Shown here: piece by piece, positions 34,710-43,214 of the stretch
How the letters are laid out: each line of letters begins with the position of its first letter
How positions within the stretch are numbered: position 1 is the stretch's first letter
Notes under the pieces: generated by a model
Databases searched by the model: none
Seen by the model: only the letters and a program-made list of their open reading frames with translations
What the model was told of the DNA's origin: nothing
Made by a program: the position numbers and the translations under genes
Source: Candidatus Thiodiazotropha endolucinida
Lineage (GTDB): Bacteria; Pseudomonadota; Gammaproteobacteria; Chromatiales; Chromatiaceae
Length of the DNA: 64,000 bases
Reading direction: 5' to 3'
Assembly: GCF_001715975.1 (NCBI RefSeq)
Contig: NZ_MARB01000014.1
Span: 1 to 64,000, forward strand

Positions 34710-35510
34710 TTGGCGGATAACGAAGCGATGCAAAAGCAGGACGATGAAAAACCAAAAAGTTGGTTCGTCAAGCATGATGACCTGGTCATGGGGCCGCTCA
34801 CCAGCGCGAAAATTCGTCACCTGTTACTTGACGGAGAGCTTGAGTTACGGGATCAGATAAGTCCCGACAAAAATAGATGGCAGACTATCAGTCAAATACC
34901 CAGTGTGGTTCCACTCCAATTGAGGGCGGCGGAAGGGGATAGTGAAGCTAAGGCCAAGGTTGCTGCCCGTGAAATTGCAGACGCAAGAGATAGTAAGCAG
35001 GAGAACCGTTTTCCCATACTCTCTTTGTCGATCTTCCTGTTAGTCATCGGCGCCGTCGTCTTCTATTCATTACGGTATGGAATGCCGAAAAAGATCGAAG
35101 AGTCTGTGTGCGAAGCACCGCCAGCCCCCGGTGTGAATTGGCGTAACTGCCTCATCAAAGATCTTGATGCGGGGGCGGCCAGCCTTGCGGGGGCGAACCT
35201 GAACAGTGCGGTGCTTCGTCGTGCAAAACTGAGTGCCACGGATTTGAGCAACGCCGATCTTCGCTATGCCAATCTCAGTCATGCGGATCTACGTCATGCG
35301 CAAATGCGCGGTACGGCTATGGTGGGGATCAATCTCCAGTTTGCCGATCTAAGGAGTGCCGATTTGAGTCATGCCGATCTGCGCTTTGCCGATCTCTCCA
35401 ATAGCCGGATTGATGATGCCAACCTTGAAAACGCGAGGCTCGACAACGCACTCTGGCTAGATGGTAGAAATTGCGGGGATAACTCCATCGGGAAATGCGA
35501 AAAACAGTAG
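34710..35510 (+). CDS. GYF-like, transmembrane, pentapeptide-repeat protein
   Basis: About 266 residues. The N-terminus (about 15-75: SWFVKHDDLVMGPLTSAKIRHLLLDGELELRDQ) is a GYF_2-type domain of the kind that binds proline-rich or peptide ligands. One membrane helix follows (about FPILSLSIFLLVIGAVVFYSL). The C-terminal half is a run of about 15 A(D/N)LxxA pentapeptides (SNADLRYANLSHADLRHA) that should fold as a right-handed beta helix, flanked by Cys residues, on the far side of the membrane. The start is uncertain: TTG 34710 with AGGTG upstream, TTG 34686, or ATG 34728. The role is unknown. Confidence 0.8.
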   Translation: MADNEAMQKQDDEKPKSWFVKHDDLVMGPLTSAKIRHLLLDGELELRDQISPDKNRWQTISQIPSVVPLQLRAAEGDSEAKAKVAAREIADARDSKQENRFPILSLSIFLLVIGAVVFYSLRYGMPKKIEESVCEAPPAPGVNWRNCLIKDLDAGAASLAGANLNSAVLRRAKLSATDLSNADLRYANLSHADLRHAQMRGTAMVGINLQFADLRSADLSHADLRFADLSNSRIDDANLENARLDNALWLDGRNCGDNSIGKCEKQ

Positions 35511-35568
35511 CGTCGGTGACTGACCCGCAACATCCGGCGATCCACGGCTGTTGCAGCCCAGGCTTGGC

Positions 35569-36156
35569 TCAGGATGGTGCGCCACTGAACGACTCGGTCT
35601 CATAACGATAAACCTCAAGCGTACTGGACCAATAGTTGGCGGGCAGGCCGGCCTTCTGTTTGAGATGGCTGAGAAAATTGCGGGTATCAGGAATAGATCC
35701 CCAAACTGAAGGGAGAAAGGTACCCCGGTGATGTCCATCCAGTAGAATCAAGCCGTCTACAGATGGTCTGATTTTTGATACCAGCTCTTGCTCGGATTCG
35801 AAATTGATGGCCTCAGCAGGCGTCAGAACTGAGATGTGTATTTCAAGATTTTTCCTCTCATGGGAGGTTAACGGTGGGAATCTTGGGTCTCGGAAAGCGG
35901 CAGCATAGGCATTCTCAGCGACATCCTCAACAATCGGCAAATGAGCTTCAAGATGCCCGATACATCCTCTCAGATCTCCTCCCAGCAGCAGGGTAACGAA
36001 ACATGCTCGAATTTCTTGTAGCCCTGTTGGATAGTCATTGGCTGCAACCGGCAGCGGCACACCCTGCTCGTGACCATGCTTGATGGAATGACCAGCAACC
36101 TCAAGCAAGGTTGCTCTTTCCTCTGCAGAAAATTGTGAATGCGCGGTATGGTTCAT
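35569..36156 (-). CDS. amrA: AMMECR1-domain protein (AmrA)
   Basis: 195-residue AMMECR1 domain, complete, with LRGCIGHLEAHLPIVEDVAENAYAAAFRDPRF and the C-terminal PDTRNFLSHLKQKAGLPANYW. This domain is one of three parts of the AmmeMemoRadiSam (Amr) system; the other two are encoded at 48.1-50.0 kb here. The conserved RGCIG suggests a catalytic or ligand role, but no reaction is established. The ATG at 36156 has GGGTG six bases upstream; a GTG three codons earlier is possible. Confidence 0.92.
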   Translation of the reverse strand: MNHTAHSQFSAEERATLLEVAGHSIKHGHEQGVPLPVAANDYPTGLQEIRACFVTLLLGGDLRGCIGHLEAHLPIVEDVAENAYAAAFRDPRFPPLTSHERKNLEIHISVLTPAEAINFESEQELVSKIRPSVDGLILLDGHHRGTFLPSVWGSIPDTRNFLSHLKQKAGLPANYWSSTLEVYRYETESFSGAPS

Positions 36157-36493
36157 ACTATTCACCCGATATACTCATATGCATTACATTGGTTCGTTTC
36201 CACTGTCTGGAGCAGCGCTGACAGCGCTGCCATCTGCTCCCGTTTATTCTGTTTTTGACCGAGTACTCAATAGCTGTTTCATCCCTGTCTGCTTTCGGAT
36301 TGACGCTGCTTTTTTAGAAAAGGGATGTTGATAAACATGTATCGAAATCGGATAAATAGCAACCTGTAACCTGGCCTGTAGGCTGACAGAATGATGGCCG
36401 GCACAATTATCTGTGGCTGAATCACTGTTTCACTTATGAAGCCCTGGATTACTCACCTCCGGTTCGCCATAATCCGCTCCTCGTTTTTACAGA
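36157..36493. other. Divergent region of amrA and rdgC with tandem palindromes
   Basis: 337 bases without a gene. GGAGCAG (36209-36215) pairs with CTGCTCC (36234-36240) around two identical palindromes CAGCGCTG (36213-36220 and 36222-36229) one base apart. This could be a dimer-binding operator or a hairpin, and a T-rich stretch follows on the plus strand. The rest shows nothing recognisable. Confidence 0.45.
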
Positions 36494-37414
36494 ATGGTAA
36501 ATGTGATGTGGTTCAAAAATCTTCGTATCTATCTGCTACAGCATCCCCTCAACCTCAGTCAGGAAGCACTTGCCGATAAGCTTGAGACTAAGCGGTTTCA
36601 GGCTTGTGGCAGCCATGATCTGATCGGTATGGGATGGGACAGCCCGCTGGGCCGTCAATCGGAGGCGCTGGTACATGAGGCCGGCGGGTGTCAGATGATC
36701 TGTGCCCGTCAGGAAGACAAGCTGTTGCCTGCAGCGGTTGTCAATGAGATCGTGGAAGAGAAGATCGATCAGATCCAGCAGGAGGAGGGGCGAAAGGTAG
36801 CGCGCAGAGAGCGAAGTGAATTGAAGGATGAGGTATTTCATCAATTATTACCGAAGGCGTTCAGCCGGCATACCCGGCAATTCGCCATGATCGACAAACA
36901 GCAGGGCTGGATAGTGGTGGATGCTGCCAGCGCCAACAGGGCGGAAGCTTTGATGTCCCTGCTGCGCGACACTCTGGGCAGTCTGCCGGTAAAACCATTG
37001 GAGGTTGCGACGTCCCCATCCTATGTCATGACAGAGTGGTTGAAGCGTCCCAGCCAAAACGCGGACTTTACCCTTCTGGATAGCTGCGAACTGCAGGACC
37101 GTAGCGATGAGGCGAGCATCCTTCGGTGTAAAGGACAGGATCTTTCGGCGGATGAGATATTGGCGCATATCGATGCCGGCAAGCAGGTGGTTAAACTCGC
37201 TGTAGAGTGGGATGAACGCCTCTCCTGCACTATTGATGAGGATATGTCGATAAAACGACTTAAGTTTCTCGACCTCATCCAGGAGCAGGCCGCAGATTAC
37301 CAGGTTGAGAGCGAGGCCGATGCCTTCGATGGCCAATTCACGCTGATGAGTCTGGAGTTTCGTCGCTTTTTACCCCGTTTATTCGAACTCTTCGGCGGAA
37401 TAGCGGAGTCTTAG
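36494..37414 (+). CDS. rdgC: Recombination-associated protein RdgC
   Basis: 306-residue RdgC, a ring-shaped nonspecific DNA-binding protein that limits RecA. The N-terminus MWFKNLRIYLL, the segment GWDSPLG, the core KIDQIQQEEGRKVARRERSELKDEV and the C-terminal SLEFRRFLPRLFELFGG match the family. The length is normal. The ATG at 36506 (MWFKNL) is an equally good start. Confidence 0.95.
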   Translation: MVNVMWFKNLRIYLLQHPLNLSQEALADKLETKRFQACGSHDLIGMGWDSPLGRQSEALVHEAGGCQMICARQEDKLLPAAVVNEIVEEKIDQIQQEEGRKVARRERSELKDEVFHQLLPKAFSRHTRQFAMIDKQQGWIVVDAASANRAEALMSLLRDTLGSLPVKPLEVATSPSYVMTEWLKRPSQNADFTLLDSCELQDRSDEASILRCKGQDLSADEILAHIDAGKQVVKLAVEWDERLSCTIDEDMSIKRLKFLDLIQEQAADYQVESEADAFDGQFTLMSLEFRRFLPRLFELFGGIAES

Positions 37415-37550
37415 GGATTTTTCCCATAGGACTATTTTATAGAGGCTGAAGTCCGGGTGTGTTCAGGCTGAGCGAAAGTGGGCGAGTGCTGACTGAGAAT
37501 CAGACCTGTGGCGCATACACGACTAATAACCAGGATTTAATCATGGTTTA

Positions 37551-37564
37551 TTGATTTAAGTCAA
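37551..37564 (+). promoter_or_regulatory. FNR/ANR box upstream of candidate sRNA
   Basis: TTGATTTAAGTCAA fits TTGAY-N4-RTCAA exactly. It lies between two convergent genes, so it cannot serve rdgC or the epimerase. A TACGCT (37587-37592) is at the -10 position for a start near 37599 with the box at -41.5. By arithmetic such a site would occur about 0.25 times per 64 kb by chance. Confidence 0.5.
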
Positions 37565-37598
37565 TGTTTGTCCCGGCAAGAGTCTTTACGCTCTCCCT

Positions 37599-37688
37599 AC
37601 GCTCACGGTTGGTCGTTTCCGTGTTAAGCGCTAGTCTGGCGGGGACTGGGACCCATCTGCCTCCAGGGTCCTTCCCCGCCTGTTTTTT
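37599..37688 (+). ncRNA. Candidate small RNA (about 90 nt)
   Basis: Predicted transcript from the class II FNR promoter to a strong terminator. It begins with a stem-loop (37600-37630: CGCT-CACGG paired with CCGTG-tta-AGCG over a 10-base loop) and ends with a long GC hairpin followed by seven T residues. No ORF is present. The heptamer TACGCTC is repeated at 37587 and 37598. The region lies between convergent genes with no other use for a promoter or plus-strand terminator. It is not recognised as 6S, tmRNA or RNase P RNA. FnrS of enteric bacteria is an analogue in concept only. Confidence 0.5.
37638..37688 (+). terminator. Strong Rho-independent terminator
   Basis: GGCGGGGA (37638-37645) pairs with TCCCCGCC (37673-37680), with an inner GGACCC/GGGTCC stem, then TG and seven T residues. 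It acts on plus-strand transcripts and ends the candidate sRNA, or possibly rdgC read-through. Confidence 0.8.
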
Positions 37689-37695
37689 TGTCTGA

Positions 37696-38703
37696 TCAGT
37701 AGTCGTAATAATCCAGAAACCACAGCGCGAAACTTGCCACGCCATCCTCAAGTCTGGTATCGGGTTTATAGCCTGTGTCGGCTATCAGATCGGAGACATC
37801 CGCATAAGTGGCGACCACATCGCCATCCTGCAGAGGCAGCATGTTGATTTCAGCCTTCCTGCCAAGACTCTCCTCCAGTAGCTCTATGTAGCGCATCAAC
37901 TCAACAGGCTGGTTGTTGCCGATATTATAGAGTCTGTAGGGCGCAGTGCTGGTTGCCGAGTCGGGATAATCACTGTCCCAGTCCGGATTAGGCCGGGGAA
38001 TACGGTCCAGCACCTGTATGACACCTTCAACAATGTCATCGATATAGGTGAAATCGCGGCGATGCTTGCCATAGTTGTAGACGTCGATGGCTTCACCACG
38101 CATGATCTTGTGGGCGAACTTGAGCATCGCCATATCGGGTCTGCTCCAGGGTCCATAGACGGTAAAGAAGCGCAATCCGGTGGTGGGTATACGATAGAGA
38201 TGGCTGTAGGTATGCGCCATCAGTTCGTTGGCCTTCTTGGTGGCTGCATATAGGCTGACGGGATGATCCACATTGTCATGCACAGAGAAGGGCATCGAGG
38301 TATTGGCGCCATACACCGAACTGCTCGAAGCGTAGACGAGGTGTTGTACGCCATGATTCCGGCATCCCTCCAGAATGTGGCCAAATCCCACCAGGTTGGA
38401 ATCGATATAGGCCAACGGATTTTCGATCGAATAGCGAACCCCGGCCTGAGCGGCAAGGTTTACCACCATCTCAGGTTTGTAGTGGGAGAAGGCGTCTGAA
38501 ATTCCCCCGCGATCCTCGAGTTCCAGTCGTAGATCGGTGAAATGCGGATGATCTTGAGTGCGCGCCAAGCGAGCTTTTTTTAAATTGACATCGTAATAAT
38601 CATTAAGACAGTCAATACTGATCACCTCATCCCCACGATCAAGCAGACGTATCGCTAAAGCTGAGCCAATAAATCCGGCTCCACCGGTGATGAGTACTCG
38701 CAT
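37696..38703 (-). CDS. UDP-glucuronate 4-epimerase-like SDR enzyme
   Basis: Extended short-chain dehydrogenase (335 residues) with GGAGFIGSAL for NAD binding, the SSSSVYG segment and catalytic YAATK. The sequence SIDCLNDYYDVNLKKARL and TVYGPWSRPDMAMLKFAHKIMRGEAIDVYNYG is characteristic of UDP-glucuronate 4-epimerases that supply galacturonate for capsule or LPS. It lies 107 bases after the wbpP-like gene on the same strand. Confidence 0.88.
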   Translation of the reverse strand: MRVLITGGAGFIGSALAIRLLDRGDEVISIDCLNDYYDVNLKKARLARTQDHPHFTDLRLELEDRGGISDAFSHYKPEMVVNLAAQAGVRYSIENPLAYIDSNLVGFGHILEGCRNHGVQHLVYASSSSVYGANTSMPFSVHDNVDHPVSLYAATKKANELMAHTYSHLYRIPTTGLRFFTVYGPWSRPDMAMLKFAHKIMRGEAIDVYNYGKHRRDFTYIDDIVEGVIQVLDRIPRPNPDWDSDYPDSATSTAPYRLYNIGNNQPVELMRYIELLEESLGRKAEINMLPLQDGDVVATYADVSDLIADTGYKPDTRLEDGVASFALWFLDYYDY

Positions 38704-38809
38704 GGTTAAGAGTCCTAGTTATTTAATCGTGATCGTTTCCAGCGGCCGAGGTAACTCGATTATGGGACCGCCTGTGATTGATCCCTACGCCTTTTTCGAA
38801 GATGCACTC

Positions 38810-39841
38810 TCAGCCGGTCAGGTCATCGATATACCAACTCATGGCCTCCGTCAGGCCCTGATCGATGTTGTGCGACGGTTCATAACCGAGCAAGTGCCTG
38901 GCTTTGTCAATATCGGCCAATGAATGTCGCACATCGCCCGGTCGAAAATCCCTGTAAGTGGGTGAGATCTCTTTCAGGTATGGAAAGCTCTCCGCCAGGA
39001 TGTCCCTGATTTTGGTAAACAGCTGATTCAGCGTGGTACGGTCACCCACGGCAATATTGTAAACCTGATCGACAGCATCCGGATTGTTGCTGGTCGCGGC
39101 CAGGAGATTTGCCTGCACGGCGTTGTCGATATAACAGAAGTCACGGCTGGTCTCGCCATCACCATTGATGAAGACCTCGTCCCTGTCAATCATGGCGGCG
39201 ACCCACTTCGGTATGACGGCGGCATAGGCGCCGTTGGGATCCTGGCGTCTGCCGAAGATGTTGAAATACCTCAAGCCAATGGTCTTGAAGTCATAGCAAC
39301 GGGCGAATACCTGGGCATAATGTTCGTTGACCAATTTCGTCACCGCATAGGGTGAAAGCGGATTACCGATTCGGTCTTCTAGCTTGGGCAGGCCGGGGTG
39401 GTCGCCATAGGTTGAACTCGATGCCGCATAGACGAAACGTCTGACTTTTGCATCGCGGGCTGCCACCAACATGTTCAAATAGCCAGTGATATTGCTTTCA
39501 TTGGTGGTGATGGGATCGGCCAGTGAACGCGGCACGGATCCCAGTGCAGCCTGGTGCAATACGTAATCGACACCCTGACATGCCTGGCGACAGCTATCCA
39601 GACTCCTGATATCGCCTTCGATGAATCTGAACTGGTCCCACTGTTCGGGATTGACGCTGTTTTTGACCTTATCGAAATTGTAGGCATGACCTGTAGCGAA
39701 ATTGTCGAGACCAACGACTTGTTGTCCAAGGGACAACAGGGTTTCCAGTAGGTTTGAGCCGATAAAACCAGCGACGCCGGTGATCAGCCAGGTCGATTGC
39801 TCTATTTGCAGCCTATTCTTCAGATCGCCATAGGGTGTCAT
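38810..39841 (-). CDS. wbpP: UDP-N-acetylglucosamine 4-epimerase (WbpP/TviC type)
   Basis: 343-residue SDR epimerase of the WbpP/VipB group, which interconverts UDP-GlcNAc/GalNAc or their uronic acids. A family-type N-terminal extension precedes the Rossmann motif [15 protein letters not shown]. Catalytic [19 protein letters not shown] and the [14 protein letters not shown] segment are present. It overlaps the upstream dehydrogenase (ATGA). Together they match the TviB-TviC pair of Vi-antigen-type sugar synthesis. Confidence 0.88.
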   Translation of the reverse strand: MTPYGDLKNRLQIEQSTWLITGVAGFIGSNLLETLLSLGQQVVGLDNFATGHAYNFDKVKNSVNPEQWDQFRFIEGDIRSLDSCRQACQGVDYVLHQAALGSVPRSLADPITTNESNITGYLNMLVAARDAKVRRFVYAASSSTYGDHPGLPKLEDRIGNPLSPYAVTKLVNEHYAQVFARCYDFKTIGLRYFNIFGRRQDPNGAYAAVIPKWVAAMIDRDEVFINGDGETSRDFCYIDNAVQANLLAATSNNPDAVDQVYNIAVGDRTTLNQLFTKIRDILAESFPYLKEISPTYRDFRPGDVRHSLADIDKARHLLGYEPSHNIDQGLTEAMSWYIDDLTG

Positions 39842-41115
39842 AGTCTTGCATCGACCGCGTCGGCAGGGAGGACATTCTTGACGTCGAAGAGAACCCCGTT
39901 TTCTTTACAGAGAGTACGGATTTTTTCCACCCCCATCTGCTGGAATTCACGGTGCGCGACAGCCAGTATTACGGCATCGTACTCACCCTCTTTGATATCG
40001 CTGATAGGACGAAGGCCATACTCCTCTTCAGCTTCAACCTGGGAAACCCAGGGATCATAAACATCCACCTGAGCCCCGTAATCCTCGAATTCGGACACGA
40101 TGTCCACGACCCGCGTGTTCCTGAGATCGGGACAGTTTTCCTTGAAGGTCAAACCCAATACCAGCACCCTGCTATTGTTGGATGCGATCCCCCTTTTCAT
40201 CATCATTTTCACCACACTGTGCACTACATAGGCGCCCATACCGTCGTTGAGCCGCCTTCCTGCAAGGATGATTTCCGGCTGGTAACCGATCGATTGTGCC
40301 TTGTGGGTAAGGTAATAGGGATCGACACCGATACAATGGCCGCCGACCAGTCCGGGTCTGAAGGGAAGGAAATTCCATTTACTCCCGGCAGCTTCCAGTA
40401 CTTCCAGGGTGTCGATGCCGAGGCGGTTGAAAATCAATGCCAATTCGTTGATCAGTGCGATGTTGACATCACGTTGGGTGTTTTCGATGACCTTGGCAGC
40501 TTCCGCGATCTTGATACTGCTCGCCTTATGCGTGCCGGCAGTGATGATCGAGCGGTAGAGTTCATCCACGAAATCGGTGACCTCGGGTGTGGATCCTGAG
40601 GTCACCTTTTTGATTGTCGGCAGGCGGTGTTCCTTGTCGCCTGGATTGATGCGTTCGGGACTGTAGCCGACATAAAAATCCTGATTGAACTTCAACCCGG
40701 AGTCGGCTTCCATGATGGGAACACAAACCTCCTCGGTCGCACCCGGATAAACGGTGGATTCGAAAATAGCGATATCGCCCTTTTTAAGTACTTTTCCCAG
40801 GGCATGACTGGCGCCGATCAAGGGAGAAAGATCTGGTTGTTTATGCTCGTTGATCGGTGTGGGAACTGTGACGATAAAGATATTGCAGGGCTTTAGATCG
40901 TCGAGATTGCTGGTATAGCTCAGGTAGGGTACCTTTCGCAGCTCTTCAGGATCGACCTCAAGGGAGCTGTCTTGCCCCGATTTGAGCTCTGCAACCCGCG
41001 CATCGTTGATATCCAGCCCGATTGTCGGGTACTTTTTACCGAATTCCACTGCCAATGGCAGTCCTACGTAACCAAGGCCGAGCACACCGATGTGCACTTT
41101 CCCAAGATCAAACAT
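39838..41115 (-). CDS. tviB: UDP-HexNAc 6-dehydrogenase (WbpO/TviB type)
   Basis: 425-residue UDP-sugar dehydrogenase that oxidises UDP-GlcNAc or UDP-GalNAc at C6 to the uronic acid. [14 protein letters not shown] binds NAD. The active-site Cys lies in [15 protein letters not shown], and the [12 protein letters not shown] and C-terminal [19 protein letters not shown] motifs are intact. The family member (WbpA, WbpO or TviB) is chosen from the partner epimerase and is not certain. It is the first gene of the sugar operon. Confidence 0.9.
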   Translation of the reverse strand: MFDLGKVHIGVLGLGYVGLPLAVEFGKKYPTIGLDINDARVAELKSGQDSSLEVDPEELRKVPYLSYTSNLDDLKPCNIFIVTVPTPINEHKQPDLSPLIGASHALGKVLKKGDIAIFESTVYPGATEEVCVPIMEADSGLKFNQDFYVGYSPERINPGDKEHRLPTIKKVTSGSTPEVTDFVDELYRSIITAGTHKASSIKIAEAAKVIENTQRDVNIALINELALIFNRLGIDTLEVLEAAGSKWNFLPFRPGLVGGHCIGVDPYYLTHKAQSIGYQPEIILAGRRLNDGMGAYVVHSVVKMMMKRGIASNNSRVLVLGLTFKENCPDLRNTRVVDIVSEFEDYGAQVDVYDPWVSQVEAEEEYGLRPISDIKEGEYDAVILAVAHREFQQMGVEKIRTLCKENGVLFDVKNVLPADAVDARL

Positions 41116-41469
41116 ACGTTATCCTTGTTAAAATGAACCTGAAGCCGTCGAGATCAGGCCAATGAGTATATTCTGACTAAAGATGATGAGTATCAGTAGC
41201 CTGTAACGGTGACAGATGATAACTTGGCATGTCGGCGAAATCGAGGGGTTTTTAGTGACATAAGAACTTCTGGCCCGCTATCGAACATAGGCGCTGTCAT
41301 TTAAATCGCATACGCCGTTGGCATCGACCTGATACCGCTCTGGCGATCGGTGAATATCTGTCCATGTAAAACCGTCAGATTCCGGGCTGGTACGAATGAG
41401 AATACTGGATGTCGGGCGGTTATCTGCTTTAACTTTACCTGATCGATCAACCATGGAAATAAAGCTGAA
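41116..41469. other. Divergent region of sugar operon and B12-radical SAM gene
   Basis: 354 bases. It should contain the promoters of both flanking genes. A minus-strand frame 41278-41454 (58 codons, starting MVDRSGKVKADN) has no clear ribosome site or relative and is not called. Its ending CDLNDSAYVR could belong to a decayed exported or pilin-like protein, but this is a guess. Confidence 0.4.
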
Positions 41470-43146
41470 ATGATTGCCCTGGTTGCATTGCACGCCGGTT
41501 ATAGCCACAGTTCCCTGGCACTGCAATCTATCGCCGCCTACGCCAAATCTGAGACTTATTACGACAGGTTGCGGTTGTTTGAAGTATTGGTTAACAGCAA
41601 TCACCAGCCATTGTTGGAGGCATTGGTGGATTTGCAGCCCAGAATCGTCGGTTTCTCCACCTATCTGTGGAATATCGCTGCCGCCATTCATCTGTCAAGA
41701 CTGCTCAAGCAGCTCATGCCCGATATCGTTGTTGTATTTGGCGGCCCGGAGGCCGGTCCAAGGGGTAAGTCGTTGTTGTCCCAGTCATCTAGCGTGGATT
41801 TTATCATTCAGGGTGAAGGAGAGGCGGCATTCAATGATCTGGTTAGATACGTGCTGTACGGTGAAGGGGAGTTACAGCGTATTTCCGGACTGATCTATCG
41901 GGACAAAGGCGGGATATCAAGCAATGCCGTTGAGCTGATCCCCGTCGATAAACTGCCGGCGCCGATCGCCGAAGGCATGGTGGATACAAGTCGGCCGCTT
42001 GTCTATTGGGAAACCTCCAGAGGATGCCCCTACAAATGTACCTTCTGCAGCAGCGCCACAGAACGATTGAGGCCGTTTCCATTGGAACGGATAGAGGCCG
42101 ATCTACAGCAACTGGAGAGGCTTGAAAACAAGACTATTAAGCTTCTCGATCGCAGCTTTCATCTCGGTCAGCAGAGAAGCTGCCAACTGTTAAAACGTTT
42201 TGCCGGGACGGGATCGGGATTGCGATTCCATCTTGAGCTGAATCCCGACCGAATATCGCCGCAGGCAATGGAGATCTTCCAGCAGGCGGATGCGGGAAAA
42301 TTTCAGTTCGAGATAGGTTTGCAAACCCTTGACGAGGTTGTCCTGAATGCGATTGAGCGCCATATGGATATCGCCAAGGCGCTGGAGAATATCAGGCAGC
42401 TGGTTGAAATGAGGCGCCATCCGGTCCATCTCGATCTGATTGTGGGATTGCCGGGAGAGACGGCAGATCAGTGCGCCGCATCACTTGACCGTACTTTTTC
42501 CCTCTATCCGGATCATCTGCAGCTGGGCACGCTGAAGCTCCTTCCCGGTACCCCGTTGAGGGATCAGGCCCAACATCTTGGATATCGATGGGATCCGGAC
42601 CCACCCTATGAGGTGCTTTCACACCCGCAGCTTTCATTCAGCGAGATAGCGCGATTCAAACGCCATGCAGAGTTGCTTGAGCGTTTATGGAACAGTGGTT
42701 ATCTGCGCGCTACTTTAGCGGGGTTGGTGGCAGGTTGTTTTCATGGCTCGGTGAGCCACTGTTTTGACCAACTGTTACGGGTGTGCGGTGTGGGTCTGGC
42801 GCGTGACAACCTTCAGCCGGATAGGTTGTTTGGCCATATGACAACAGTCATCCAACCCTACCTGAATCAACATCCGGAGTTGCAGGAGTTATTGTTGTGG
42901 GACTATTGTCAATTTAGCCTGGTGACCGGTAAAACACCTGTCTGGATCGCATCACGGTTAACAGAGAGAGTACGACTTATAATCGATGATAAACCGCGGC
43001 GATTGCCTGTCCTCACCTTGACGGAGTCGGGTGTCGAGCTGATACAGCGGTATCACAAACAGACGCTAACCGCCGGGCGATATGCGGTTTGGCCGAAACA
43101 GTATAAGAAAGGCAAGCCGGTTGAGATTGTCGCGCTTGACGCCTGA
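41470..43146 (+). CDS. B12-binding radical SAM protein (DUF4080)
   Basis: 558 residues. A cobalamin-binding-type Rossmann domain (about 1-135, with VVVFGGPEAGPRG and FIIQGEGEAAF) is followed by a radical SAM core with Cys186, Cys190 and Cys193 (GCPYKCTFC) and a C-terminal DUF4080 region (about 380-550). The B12-binding DxHxxG motif is not evident, so cobalamin may be bound without a His ligand or not at all. The substrate is unknown. Monocistronic. Confidence 0.9.
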   Translation: MIALVALHAGYSHSSLALQSIAAYAKSETYYDRLRLFEVLVNSNHQPLLEALVDLQPRIVGFSTYLWNIAAAIHLSRLLKQLMPDIVVVFGGPEAGPRGKSLLSQSSSVDFIIQGEGEAAFNDLVRYVLYGEGELQRISGLIYRDKGGISSNAVELIPVDKLPAPIAEGMVDTSRPLVYWETSRGCPYKCTFCSSATERLRPFPLERIEADLQQLERLENKTIKLLDRSFHLGQQRSCQLLKRFAGTGSGLRFHLELNPDRISPQAMEIFQQADAGKFQFEIGLQTLDEVVLNAIERHMDIAKALENIRQLVEMRRHPVHLDLIVGLPGETADQCAASLDRTFSLYPDHLQLGTLKLLPGTPLRDQAQHLGYRWDPDPPYEVLSHPQLSFSEIARFKRHAELLERLWNSGYLRATLAGLVAGCFHGSVSHCFDQLLRVCGVGLARDNLQPDRLFGHMTTVIQPYLNQHPELQELLLWDYCQFSLVTGKTPVWIASRLTERVRLIIDDKPRRLPVLTLTESGVELIQRYHKQTLTAGRYAVWPKQYKKGKPVEIVALDA

Positions 43147-43214
43147 GCAAAGCCAGGGCATCCCGGTACTGAAATCGGCGTTTTTCTGTACCACAGCGGA
43201 AAACAAATACAGTG

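Noticed and set aside
37415-37695. 6S RNA, tmRNA or RNase P RNA in the rdgC-epimerase gap
   Set aside because: Size and motifs do not fit any of these. A new small RNA is proposed instead.
41278-41454. 58-codon minus-strand frame upstream of the B12-radical SAM gene
   Set aside because: No clear ribosome site or relative; kept only as a remark in the intergenic entry.
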